Positions 39,446-47,355 of a stretch of 64,000 bases of DNA are shown here, one piece after another. Under the pieces are notes generated by a model. It was not told the DNA's origin, did not search any database, and was given only the letters and a program-made list of their open reading frames with translations. This stretch comes from an uncultured Pelagibacteraceae bacterium (GTDB lineage: Bacteria; Pseudomonadota; Alphaproteobacteria; Pelagibacterales; Pelagibacteraceae). A program made the position numbers and the translations under genes. Positions within the stretch are counted from its first letter, which is position 1. Each line of letters starts with the position of its first letter. The DNA lies in NCBI GenBank assembly GCA_902524345.1, contig CABZCX010000002.1:62001-126000 (forward strand), read 5' to 3'.

Positions 39446-39517
39446 ATGAAATATATCATTACAGGTGCTGCATTGGCTTGGGCTTTATATATGGCTGATA
39501 AATATTTATTTTTTTAA
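39446..39517 (+). CDS. Possible 23-residue membrane micropeptide
   Basis: An ATG 4 bases after the LivM-like stop opens a frame ending TAA at 39517 and reads MKYIITGAALAWALYMADKYL followed by two Phe. It would form one short hydrophobic helix. It lies between the permease gene and the shared terminator, so it would be on the transporter transcript. No clear ribosome site is present. It may be a chance frame; codon choice resembles real genes, but 23 codons cannot prove it. Confidence 0.25.
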   Translation: MKYIITGAALAWALYMADKYLFF

Positions 39518-39550
39518 AAAAAACCCCCAACAAATTAATGTTAGGGGTTT
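39518..39550 (-). terminator. Intrinsic terminator of the minus-strand binding protein, LIV system 2
   Basis: On the minus strand AAACCCC-T-AACA pairs with TGTT-G-GGGGTTT around TTAATT; the single odd pair is a T-G wobble on this strand but a C-A mismatch on the plus strand. A run of T follows only in the minus direction. The hairpin therefore ends the gene at 39566-40747, and may also slow plus-strand transcription leaving the LivM-like gene. Confidence 0.75.
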
Positions 39551-39565
39551 AAATTTTAAGATAAA

Positions 39566-40747
39566 TTATCTTTGTTTTTTAGTTTTAAATTTTCCGCCTT
39601 TAACTTCTTGTTCTAAGAAAGAACCTTCAGCTTCACCGACGCTAGTAAAAGTAACTCCAGTTGCACCTTCGTAGTCAACTTTTTTACCTTTAGCTAATAA
39701 ATCTAAACCTTTTTTTAGTTCACCAGGATAAATTTTTGTTCCAGGGCTATTAGCAACATCCATTACATTTTTTGCAATTGATGCCCTATCAGCTGAGTTA
39801 CCTGCTTGCATTGCTAAAACGATTAAAGCAGCAGCATCGTATGACTCACCAGTGTATGGACCAGAGCTATCTATGTTTGCAGCACTTGCAACTTTAGAGA
39901 ATACTCCAGCACCTTTTCCTGTTGATCCTGGCATTGAACCAAAAGATTTTCTTAAGTCTTTTCCAAAAGCATCAACTAATGATTGGCCGATCATTCCATC
40001 CGATAAAATAAATTTATCAAATGCACCAGAGTCTAAAGAAGCTTGAATAATTCCTTTACCACCTTGGTCTAAGTATCCAATTACAGCTACTGCATCTCCG
40101 CCTGCTGAGGCAAGAGTTGCTACTTCAGAAGAGTAGTCTGCTTTTCCATCTTCGTGAGCAGTTACAGTAGTAACTTTAATTCCGTGCGCTTCGACAGCTA
40201 CCTTATAAACATCTGCTAAACCTTTTCCATAATCATTATTTGTATAGGTAATTGCAACACTTTTAACTTTTCTGTCTTTAGTAATATCAGCTAGGATTTG
40301 ACCACCTCTTGCATCTGATGGTGCAGTTCTAAAGAAATATCCTTTATCATCAAGAGTTGTTAATCCTGGTGATGTTGCTGATGGTGAAATCATTACAACA
40401 CCATTTGGAACCGCAACGTTTGATGCAATCGCACCAGTTACTCCTGAGCAATCAGCACCCATTATTGCTGCAACTCCTTGTGAAATAACTCCTTCAGCGG
40501 CTGCAGTCGCAGCGGCAGAGTCCACACATGTTGAGTCAGCTCTAATCACTGAAATTTTTTTTCCACCTAGTAGAGATCCAGAATCTGAAGCTTCCTTGAA
40601 AGCAAGCTCGGCTGATGCAGCCATAGCGGGGGTTAAAGATTCAATAGGGCCGGTGAAACCCAAAATTATACCCATTTTAATTTCTGCCAAAACATTTGTC
40701 GAAAAAGTTGAAACAAATATGAAAGCAGCAACAATTAGTCTTTTCAT
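39566..40747 (-). CDS. LIV-type ABC substrate-binding protein, system 2
   Basis: This periplasmic binding protein has a signal peptide (cut near VLA-EIKMG, residue about 21) and the family block KMGIILGFTGPIESLTPAMAAS. Later blocks GADCSGVTGAIASNVAVPNGVVMISPSATSPGLT and FFRTAPSDARGGQILAD, seen around residues 95-150, are typical LivK/AmiC-like fold. At 393 residues it is complete. It is convergent with the system 2 permease genes, so its level is set by its own promoter. A clear Shine-Dalgarno (AGAGG) is 7 bases before the ATG. Confidence 0.88.
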   Translation of the reverse strand: MKRLIVAAFIFVSTFSTNVLAEIKMGIILGFTGPIESLTPAMAASAELAFKEASDSGSLLGGKKISVIRADSTCVDSAAATAAAEGVISQGVAAIMGADCSGVTGAIASNVAVPNGVVMISPSATSPGLTTLDDKGYFFRTAPSDARGGQILADITKDRKVKSVAITYTNNDYGKGLADVYKVAVEAHGIKVTTVTAHEDGKADYSSEVATLASAGGDAVAVIGYLDQGGKGIIQASLDSGAFDKFILSDGMIGQSLVDAFGKDLRKSFGSMPGSTGKGAGVFSKVASAANIDSSGPYTGESYDAAALIVLAMQAGNSADRASIAKNVMDVANSPGTKIYPGELKKGLDLLAKGKKVDYEGATGVTFTSVGEAEGSFLEQEVKGGKFKTKKQR

Positions 40748-40814
40748 TATTATCCTCTATATTTAGTTAACAATTATTTTATATAAATTTAATTAAATCC
40801 GATTTGTAAAGATT

Positions 40815-40844
40815 TTCAACAAGCAAATTATCTTATTTTATAAT
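40815..40844 (+). promoter_or_regulatory. Candidate promoter for the EutA-like/ectoine-hydrolase-like pair
   Basis: A perfect TATAAT (40839-40844) lies 18 bases after TTCAAC (40815-40820), giving a predicted start near 40851 and a leader of about 33 bases before the ATG at 40884. The -10 box is strong and the -35 box weak. The 136-base divergent gap must also hold the promoter of the minus-strand binding protein, which I could not place. Confidence 0.4.
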
Positions 40845-40883
40845 ACGTTTAATTAATCTAGACTTACTTCATATTAATTTAGT

Positions 40884-41630
40884 ATGAAATTAAACAAAAT
40901 AGAACCTCGGTTTAAAAAAAACTCTAATCCTAGGATTGGATTAATTGCTTTAGCTACTGATTTTATGATTGAGAAGGATTTTATAAACGTAATTAAAGAT
41001 AAAGAGATTGATTTTTTTGTTAACAGAATTGAATGTTATAATCCCTTAACAAAAGAAAATTTAATAAAAATGTCTGATAAAGTAACTGAAGTTACAAATA
41101 ATATTTTACCTAATGAAGATATAGATTGTGTTGTTTATGGATGTACCTCTGGAACAATAGCAACAGGTCATGATGTGATTGAGAAAAAAGTAAGGGCAGC
41201 AAAACCTAAGGCTGAGTTAACAACTCCTAGCACAGCTGCGATAAAAGCGTTAAAAAAATTAAAGGTAAAAAAATTAGCGATCTTTACTCCATATAGTAAA
41301 AAACTAAATAATGAGGTTGTTGAATATTTCAAAGAGGAAAAATTTGAAGTGGTCTCCAATTCATATTTAGATATAGCTGCAGATTATGACATTGGAAAAG
41401 TTGATCAAGATTTTATCTATGACTCTCTAGTTAATATGAATATTGAAGATGCTGATGCTTTATTCATTTCTTGCACAGCCTTGCCGGTTTTAAACATTAT
41501 AGACAGACTAGAAAAAAAATTAAACAAACCTGTTTTATCTAGCAATCAAACATTGATTTGGGATACTTTAGAAAAAATTGGAAAAAATAATAATATCAAA
41601 GGTTTTGGAAGTTTGTTTACCAATTCTTAA
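40884..41630 (+). CDS. Asp/Glu racemase-fold protein, EutA / maleate isomerase-like
   Basis: This superfamily (Asp/Glu racemases, maleate isomerase, arylmalonate decarboxylase, EutA) uses a pair of Cys facing the substrate. Both are present: Cys87 in VVYGCTSGT and Cys197 in LFISCTALP. Landmarks IGLIALATDFMIEKDF, TPSTAAIKALKKLKVKKLAIFTPY and PVLSSNQTLIWDTL fit maleate isomerase/EutA-type members of about 245 residues. EutA genes recur in (hydroxy)ectoine utilisation clusters, though the enzyme's reaction is not well defined. Here the next gene, 2 bases on, is an ectoine-hydrolase-like M24 protein, which favours the EutA reading over maleate isomerase. Confidence 0.75.
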   Translation: MKLNKIEPRFKKNSNPRIGLIALATDFMIEKDFINVIKDKEIDFFVNRIECYNPLTKENLIKMSDKVTEVTNNILPNEDIDCVVYGCTSGTIATGHDVIEKKVRAAKPKAELTTPSTAAIKALKKLKVKKLAIFTPYSKKLNNEVVEYFKEEKFEVVSNSYLDIAADYDIGKVDQDFIYDSLVNMNIEDADALFISCTALPVLNIIDRLEKKLNKPVLSSNQTLIWDTLEKIGKNNNIKGFGSLFTNS

Positions 41631-41632
41631 TT

Positions 41633-42802
41633 ATGCTTTTTACAAAAGAAGAATACAAACAAAGATTATCTAAAGTTCAAAAAATGATGCAAGAAAAAGG
41701 CATTGAACTTTTGATTTCTCATGACACAAATAATATCAATTACCTCACTGGGTATGATGCTTGGTCATTTTATTACGCTCAATGTGCAGTGGTTCATATA
41801 AATGCTGATGAACCTATATGTTTTGTAAGAGATCAAGATGCTGGAGGGGCTTATATAAAAACATATTTAAAAAAAGAAAACATAATTGTTTATGATGAAC
41901 ATTATATTCATAATTGGCCAAAACATCCTTACGATTACTTAGTTAAAGTTATTAAAGATAAAAAGTGGGATAAACTTTCTATAGGGTTAGAAATGGATGC
42001 TCATTATTTTACAGCATTTTGTTATGAAAAAATTAAACAAGGTTTGCCAAATGCAAATTTGAAAGATTCAGAGAGACTGGTTAATTGGGCGAGGCTAGTA
42101 AAATCTAACGTTGAAATAGATTATATGAAATCTGCAGCAAAAATTTCTGAAATTGGAATGAAAACAGCTTTTGACATAATTAAACCAGGAGTTAGACAAT
42201 GTGATGCTGTTGGTGAAATTCAAAAATCTTTATTTTATGGATCGCCCGAAATTGGTGGGGAGTATTCAAGTATCGCTACTTTATTACCAACTGGAAAAGG
42301 CACTTCAGCTTCACATTTGACTGCATCACAAGACAAATTTGTTGAGGGTGAGGCAACTATTATTGAATTATCAGGAGTTTTTAAAAGATATCATGCTCCA
42401 ATGGCTAGAACAGTTTTGTTAGGAAAACCTGATCAATTAAAAATCGATACAATGAAAAAAACTATTGAAGCAATTGATGCAGGTATAAGCGTTACCAAAC
42501 CAGGTAATACTGCTGATGATGTAGCTCAAGCTTTCTGGAAAGTTTTAGATAAGTATGGAATAGAAAAGAAATCAAGAACTGGTTATTCAATTGGTATTGG
42601 CTATCCACCAGATTGGGGAGAGCATACATTAAATATCTACAAAGGTGATATGACTGTTTTAAAACCAAATGTTTGTTTTCATATGATCGCTGTTATGCAA
42701 TTTGGAGATTGGGGCGTTGAAGCTTCAGAAGCTATCAGAGTTACTGACAAAGGATCGGAATTATTTTGCAATATGTCAAAAGAACTTCACGTTAAAAGCT
42801 AA
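41633..42802 (+). CDS. doeA: Pita-bread (M24) hydrolase, ectoine hydrolase DoeA/EutD-like
   Basis: DoeA/EutD opens the ectoine ring to N-acetyl-diaminobutyrate. The N-terminal creatinase-like domain has NNINYLTGYDAWSFYYAQCAVV, close to the ectoine-hydrolase hallmark GYDGWSFY, and FVRDQDAGGAY. In the C-terminal domain the metal-binding Asp positions of true aminopeptidases are replaced: IIELSGVFKRYHAPMARTVLLG has no Asp pair. This suggests a metal-free, creatinase-type mechanism with the His in TSASHLTAS as candidate base. Length 389 fits. The pairing with an EutA-like gene supports the call; a related amidinohydrolase or proline peptidase is the alternative. Confidence 0.75.
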   Translation: MLFTKEEYKQRLSKVQKMMQEKGIELLISHDTNNINYLTGYDAWSFYYAQCAVVHINADEPICFVRDQDAGGAYIKTYLKKENIIVYDEHYIHNWPKHPYDYLVKVIKDKKWDKLSIGLEMDAHYFTAFCYEKIKQGLPNANLKDSERLVNWARLVKSNVEIDYMKSAAKISEIGMKTAFDIIKPGVRQCDAVGEIQKSLFYGSPEIGGEYSSIATLLPTGKGTSASHLTASQDKFVEGEATIIELSGVFKRYHAPMARTVLLGKPDQLKIDTMKKTIEAIDAGISVTKPGNTADDVAQAFWKVLDKYGIEKKSRTGYSIGIGYPPDWGEHTLNIYKGDMTVLKPNVCFHMIAVMQFGDWGVEASEAIRVTDKGSELFCNMSKELHVKS

Positions 42803-42853
42803 TTATTTAAGGTTGATATTTTTTCTTACAAATGTTTTATAGTTACTTATTTT

Positions 42854-43939
42854 ATGCCGGTTAATAAAGAATTTGTTAAGTTTGACAAAGTAGATAAAAG
42901 TTATGATGGCAAAGTTTTAGTTGTTAAAGACCTCCAATTAGACATTGCTGAAGGTGAGTTTATTACCATGTTAGGTCCCTCTGGATCAGGTAAAACCACT
43001 TGTTTAATGATGCTAGCTGGATTTGAAACACCAACTAATGGAGAAATATACCTTGATGGAAATGCGATCTCCAGTATTCCTCCACATAAAAGAGGTATAG
43101 GAATGGTTTTCCAAAACTATGCTTTATTTCCTCATATGACAGTATATGAGAATTTGGCTTTCCCTTTGAGAGTAAGGAAAATTCCAAAAGATGAAGCGGA
43201 TAAAAAAATTGATAAAGCTTTATCCATGGTGTCTTTACAAGGATTTGCACAACGAATGCCAGGTCAATTATCAGGTGGACAACAACAGAGAGTAGCAGTA
43301 GCAAGATCTTTAGTTTTTGATCCACAATTAGTTTTGATGGATGAGCCTCTTGGAGCTTTAGATAAAAATTTAAGAGAAAGTATGCAATATGAAATCAAAC
43401 ATATTCATGAAAGTATTGGAGTGACTGTTGTCTATGTAACTCATGATCAAAGTGAAGCATTAACTATGTCAAATCGAATTGCAGTTTTTAATGATGGAAA
43501 GGTTCAACAACTTTCTAGCCCAGATGAGTTATATGAAAAACCTGTTAATTCTTTTGTAGCAGAATTTATTGGAGAGAATAATACTTTTGCAGGAGAAGTT
43601 TCTGATATTTCAGGTGGAAAGTGTAAAGTTAAGTTAGCGAGTGCAGATATATTAGCAAACCCAATCTCGGTTAAGGGAAAAGGTGAGAGAACGACAGTTT
43701 CATTAAGACCTGAAAGAGCTTTAATTAATCCAAGTGATAAAATGGACAATATTCATAAAGGAAAAATTGAAGAAGTAATTTACCATGGAGATCACACAAG
43801 AGTTAGAATTAATTTATTAGGTAATTCTGAATTTATTCTTAAAGTCCCCAATAGTTCGTCTAATCTTGATATTAAATTAGGAAATGAAATTAAGATTGGC
43901 TGGAACAGCGAGGATGCAAGAGCACTTGATCCAAAATAA
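42854..43939 (+). CDS. potA: PotA-like ABC ATPase of a spermidine/putrescine-type importer
   Basis: This nucleotide-binding subunit energises uptake by the Pot-type system encoded downstream. Walker A GPSGSGKTT is at about residues 42-50, the signature LSGGQQQRVAVARSLV near 135, Walker B LVLMDEPLGALDKNLR, and the H-loop VTHDQSEAL. A C-terminal TOBE domain follows (RPERALINPSD, about residue 285). At 361 residues it is standard. The substrate class (polyamines, or other cationic or zwitterionic solutes) is shared by related systems and is not fixed by the ATPase. A gap of about 100 bases with its own promoter separates it from the binding protein. Confidence 0.88.
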   Translation: MPVNKEFVKFDKVDKSYDGKVLVVKDLQLDIAEGEFITMLGPSGSGKTTCLMMLAGFETPTNGEIYLDGNAISSIPPHKRGIGMVFQNYALFPHMTVYENLAFPLRVRKIPKDEADKKIDKALSMVSLQGFAQRMPGQLSGGQQQRVAVARSLVFDPQLVLMDEPLGALDKNLRESMQYEIKHIHESIGVTVVYVTHDQSEALTMSNRIAVFNDGKVQQLSSPDELYEKPVNSFVAEFIGENNTFAGEVSDISGGKCKVKLASADILANPISVKGKGERTTVSLRPERALINPSDKMDNIHKGKIEEVIYHGDHTRVRINLLGNSEFILKVPNSSSNLDIKLGNEIKIGWNSEDARALDPK

Positions 43940-43979
43940 ACACCAGAAATATCTCAATTAAACAAGTAAAAAAGGGCTG

Positions 43980-44008
43980 TTGACTCTCATTATCGATCTT
44001 GTTGTAAT
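43980..44008 (+). promoter_or_regulatory. Promoter of the Pot-type binding protein gene
   Basis: TTGACT (43980-43985), a 17-base spacer and TGTAAT (44003-44008) make the best-matching promoter I noticed in the window. The predicted start near 44015 gives a leader of about 27 bases that includes a strong Shine-Dalgarno, ACGGAGG at 44031-44037. Strong promoter, strong ribosome site and a terminator right after the gene all point to very high expression of this binding protein. Confidence 0.6.
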
Positions 44009-44041
44009 AGTATTTATACAAAACGTTTAAACGGAGGAAAA

Positions 44042-45157
44042 ATGAAAAAAATTAGTAAATTATTACTAGCCCTATCTTTTTTATTTTCTATAACTACATC
44101 AGCATTCGCAGTAACAGTTGCGTCTTGGGGTGGAGCTTATACAGAAAGTCAAAAGTTAGGTTATGGTGATCCTACTGCTAAAAAGTTAGGTATACCGATC
44201 AATTGGGTCGACTACTCAGGTGGATTATCAGAAATTAAAGCACAAAAAGAAGCTGGCAAAATTACGTGGGATATAATGGACGTATTTGCTATGGATACTA
44301 TCAATGGCTGTGATGAAGGTTTATTTGTTAAATTTGATTTTGACAAAGACTTCCCAGCAGCTCCAGATGGAACTCCTGCGAGTAAAGATTTCTTTACTAG
44401 CATGCCAAGTGAATGTGCTGTAGGAAATATTTTATACTCTTGGAACTACGCTTATAACTCAGATAACGTTAAAGGCACTCCAAAGACTATCAAAGATTTC
44501 TTTAACACTAAAAAATTCCCTGGAAAAAGAGCTATCTACAAAGGCGCTCTAACAAACTTAGAGATTGCTTTAGCTGCAGATGGTATCAAACCAGGTAAAG
44601 GTGGAGCAAAAATCTATAAAGCTTTAAACACTGACAAAGGTGTTCAAAGAGCTATGGATAAGATCAAAAAACTTTGCACAGACCCACAAGGTGGATGTGT
44701 ATTTTGGTCTGCAGGTGCTCAACCACCAGAACTATTAATGAGTGGTGAAGTTGTTATGGCAACTGGCTGGAATGGTAGATTCTTTAATGCTGCTGTTGGA
44801 GAAGGTGCTCCAATCGTACAAGTATGGGATGCTCAAGGTCTAGACTATGAGTATTTTGTATTAGTTAAAGGTTCGCCAAATGAAGCTGATGCTAAAAAAG
44901 CTTTAGCTGAGATGACAAGTACAGAAGGTTTAGCAGGAAGTGCAAAATATATTGCATATGCTCCTTGGAGAAAATCATCTATTGCTGTAATGGAAAAAGG
45001 TGAGCCATGGTACAAAGACGGTAAAACAAACATGGTACCTAATATGCCAACTGCACCAGCAAACACTAAAAATTACTTCTTAGTAGATCCACTTTACTGG
45101 GCTGATAACGGAACAGAACTTGGTGAAAAATGGGAAGCAATGAAAGCAGGATTTTAA
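44042..45157 (+). CDS. potD: PotD-like periplasmic binding protein
   Basis: This is the solute-binding subunit of the Pot-type importer. A signal peptide with an AFA cleavage site ends near residue 23, and mature sequence VTVASWGGAYTESQKLGYGDPTAKKLG is typical of the PotD/PotF-like SBP_bac family. Other landmarks are WDIMDVFAMDTINGCDEG and LMSGEVVMATGWNGRFF, a solute-contact region with Trp. At 371 residues it is complete. Four Cys in the mature chain could form two disulfides. Ligand is unproven: polyamine, or, given the neighbouring genes, ectoine or another acetylated diamine. Followed by an intrinsic terminator. Confidence 0.87.
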   Translation: MKKISKLLLALSFLFSITTSAFAVTVASWGGAYTESQKLGYGDPTAKKLGIPINWVDYSGGLSEIKAQKEAGKITWDIMDVFAMDTINGCDEGLFVKFDFDKDFPAAPDGTPASKDFFTSMPSECAVGNILYSWNYAYNSDNVKGTPKTIKDFFNTKKFPGKRAIYKGALTNLEIALAADGIKPGKGGAKIYKALNTDKGVQRAMDKIKKLCTDPQGGCVFWSAGAQPPELLMSGEVVMATGWNGRFFNAAVGEGAPIVQVWDAQGLDYEYFVLVKGSPNEADAKKALAEMTSTEGLAGSAKYIAYAPWRKSSIAVMEKGEPWYKDGKTNMVPNMPTAPANTKNYFLVDPLYWADNGTELGEKWEAMKAGF

Positions 45158-45196
45158 TTTTAAGTTTTAAAGATTAAAATTTTATAATATATTGAG

Positions 45197-45229
45197 AGGG
45201 CGGTTATTTGATAACCGCCCTTTTTATTT
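45197..45229 (+). terminator. Intrinsic terminator between Pot-type binding protein and permeases
   Basis: AGGGCGGTTAT (45197-45207) and ATAACCGCCCT (45211-45221) form a perfect 11-bp hairpin with a 3-base loop, followed by TTTTATTT. The hairpin ends only 8 bases before the PotB-like ATG, so on read-through transcripts it also lies in the ribosome landing site and no Shine-Dalgarno is possible there. It should both limit transcription and depress translation of the permease. Confidence 0.88.
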
Positions 45230-46483
45230 ATGAGTTCAGAAACAAAACAAATTTTAACAACTGACGGAATTCCTTTAGAAGTTAGTCTTAAAAAAGCAGA
45301 AAAGAAAAATAAGATTAAAGCTTTTTTACTTGTTGCCCCTTTATTGTTATTCATAATTATTACATATGTGTTTCCAATAGGGGATATGCTTATGAGAAGC
45401 GTTGACGATAAAATGGTTACTGAGATGCTTCCCAAAACTTTTAAATCCATGGAAAAATGGGACGGACAGGAACTTCCTCCTGAGGAAGTATTTGAAGCTT
45501 TCTATTTTGATTTTCAAAAATTGATTGAAGAGGAGCGAGAGGGAAAACTTTCAACACAACTAAATTATACAAAAAATGGTTTCAAAAGTATTATCAAAAA
45601 ATTAAGAAGAAAGTCCAAATCTTTTGAAGAGGGTAATTATAAAGAGCAAATTATGTCTGTTCATCGAAGATGGGCTGATGTTGAATATTGGAGGGCAATT
45701 AAAAGAAGAGCTCCTGCATATACTTATCAAAAATATTTAAAGGGGATTGATATGTATGAAAATGAAAAAGGAGACATAATCAATGTTCCTGAGGATAGAA
45801 GAGTTCATAGAATTTTATGGATGAGGACTTTAGAGATTGCATTCTTTGTTACAGTGTTTTGTTTTTTAATGGCATACCCAATCGCACATTTATTGGCAAC
45901 ATTACCAATGAAGTATAGTAACCTGTTAATGATTTGTGTCTTACTTCCTTTTTGGACCTCATTATTAGTTAGAACTGCTAGTTGGATGATACTTCTACAA
46001 CAGCAAGGAATAGTAAATGATTTCTTTGTTATGATAGGCCTGGTTAGTGATGATAACCGGCTAGAAATGATGTTTAATAAAACAGGTAGTTATGTTGCAA
46101 TGACGCAAATTTTACTGCCTTTTATGGTTCTTCCACTTTACAGTGTGATGAAAACAATCTCTCCAAGTTTAATGAGAGCCGGTAAGTCATTAGGCGGAAC
46201 ACCTTTTGTGGCTTTTTGGAAGGTCTATTTCCCTTTGACTATCCCAGGTATTGGAGCGGGATGCTTATTAGTTTTTATTTTAGCTATAGGTTATTACATT
46301 ACCCCAGCTTTAGTTGGTGGAGCTTCTGGTACGTTAATAAGTAACCAGATAGCATTTCATATGAAAAGTACTCTCGATTGGAGTTTTGCTTCAGCAATGG
46401 GACTTATGTTGTTAAGTGGAGTATTAGTCATTTATTGGCTGTACAATAAATTAGTTGGAATAGATAACATTAAATTAGGATAA
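45230..46483 (+). CDS. potB: PotB-like ABC permease with a large periplasmic insertion
   Basis: This inner-membrane subunit of the Pot-type importer has a first span at about residues 32-50. A hydrophilic, charged insertion of roughly 130 residues (about 52-185) follows before the second span. The usual BPD_transp_1 core then comes: MAYPIAHLLATLPMKYSNLLMICVLLPFW, the EAA-like loop LMRAGKSLGGTPFVAFWKVYFPLTIPGI and GYYITPALVGG, seen at about residues 205-360. E. coli PotB has about 275 residues, so this 417-residue form belongs to a long subgroup. The start abuts a terminator hairpin; potC follows after 5 bases. Confidence 0.87.
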   Translation: MSSETKQILTTDGIPLEVSLKKAEKKNKIKAFLLVAPLLLFIIITYVFPIGDMLMRSVDDKMVTEMLPKTFKSMEKWDGQELPPEEVFEAFYFDFQKLIEEEREGKLSTQLNYTKNGFKSIIKKLRRKSKSFEEGNYKEQIMSVHRRWADVEYWRAIKRRAPAYTYQKYLKGIDMYENEKGDIINVPEDRRVHRILWMRTLEIAFFVTVFCFLMAYPIAHLLATLPMKYSNLLMICVLLPFWTSLLVRTASWMILLQQQGIVNDFFVMIGLVSDDNRLEMMFNKTGSYVAMTQILLPFMVLPLYSVMKTISPSLMRAGKSLGGTPFVAFWKVYFPLTIPGIGAGCLLVFILAIGYYITPALVGGASGTLISNQIAFHMKSTLDWSFASAMGLMLLSGVLVIYWLYNKLVGIDNIKLG

Positions 46484-46488
46484 AGAAA

Positions 46489-47343
46489 ATGGCTTTACCC
46501 AAATATACAGAACCACATTATAGAATTTGGCACTACGTTTATTTGACAATCTGTACAGCAGTATTCTTTTTTCTTGTTGCGCCATTGTTTGTTATTTTTC
46601 CATTATCTTTTAATGCTGAGGAATTTTTAGTTTTTTCTGATGGGATGAAACGTTTAGATCCTGATGCGTTTTCTTTAAGATGGTACCAAGATATGATTTA
46701 TGGGACTAAAAATCCTTGGGGATTAGCTGCAAAAAATAGTTTTATCATTGCTATCTTTGCAACAATAGGCTCGGTAATACTTGGAACAGTTGCGGCTTTG
46801 GGTTTGAGTAGTAGGCATATGCCGTACAAAGGTTTAATTATGGCGGTATTAATTTCACCTATGATAGTTCCTTTAATTATTTCAGGTGTAGCGATATTTT
46901 TCTTCATGGCTAAAGTTGGATTAGCAGCCACTCACACAGGAATAGTACTTGCACATATTATTTTAGGAACGCCATTTGTAGTTATCACAGTAACCGCAAC
47001 TCTATCAGGGTTCGATCATAGTGTCACAAGAGCTGCAGCCAGTTTAGGTAGTGACCCAGTAAATACATTTATGAAAATCACTTTACCACTTATTTTACCA
47101 GGAGTGATATCTGGAGGGTTATTTGCTTTTGTAACATCATTTGATGAAGTTGTAGTAGTTCTATTTTTAGCAGGATTAGAAAACACAACTATACCAATTC
47201 AAATGTGGACAGGTTTGAGGGAACAACTAAGTCCAACAATTCTTGCAGTTGCAACTTGTCTGATTATTTTATCAACATTAATATTAGTTACCGCTGAACT
47301 TTTAAGAAGAAGATCTGAAAGACTCAGAGGTATAAATAGATAA
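46489..47343 (+). CDS. potC: PotC-like ABC permease
   Basis: The second membrane subunit has 284 residues with about six spans. The BPD_transp_1 core shows LSSRHMPYKGLIMAVLISPMIVPLIISG, and the EAA loop reads VTRAAASLGSDPVNTFMKITLPLILPG, seen near residues 105 and 185. FVTSFDEVVVVLFLAG is a PotC-type block. No unusual insertion, in contrast to its partner. It lies 5 bases after potB and 12 bases before a fatty-acid-type bifunctional enzyme that probably shares the transcript. Confidence 0.89.
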   Translation: MALPKYTEPHYRIWHYVYLTICTAVFFFLVAPLFVIFPLSFNAEEFLVFSDGMKRLDPDAFSLRWYQDMIYGTKNPWGLAAKNSFIIAIFATIGSVILGTVAALGLSSRHMPYKGLIMAVLISPMIVPLIISGVAIFFFMAKVGLAATHTGIVLAHIILGTPFVVITVTATLSGFDHSVTRAAASLGSDPVNTFMKITLPLILPGVISGGLFAFVTSFDEVVVVLFLAGLENTTIPIQMWTGLREQLSPTILAVATCLIILSTLILVTAELLRRRSERLRGINR

Positions 47344-47355
47344 AAATTTCTTTAC

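Noticed and set aside
39465-39674. Plus-strand open frame of 69 codons opposite the system 2 binding protein
   Set aside because: It crosses the terminator hairpin and then runs antisense to a clear signal-peptide-bearing protein; composition follows that gene's reverse frame.
40884-41630. Calling this gene maleate isomerase outright
   Set aside because: Both Cys fit, but they are shared by the whole superfamily; the neighbouring ectoine-hydrolase-like gene makes EutA the better reading.
42813-42842. Promoter TTGATA with a TTTATA/TTATAG box before potA
   Set aside because: The -10 box is poor at any spacing, so it was not listed as a feature; potA may still have a promoter in this 51-base gap.
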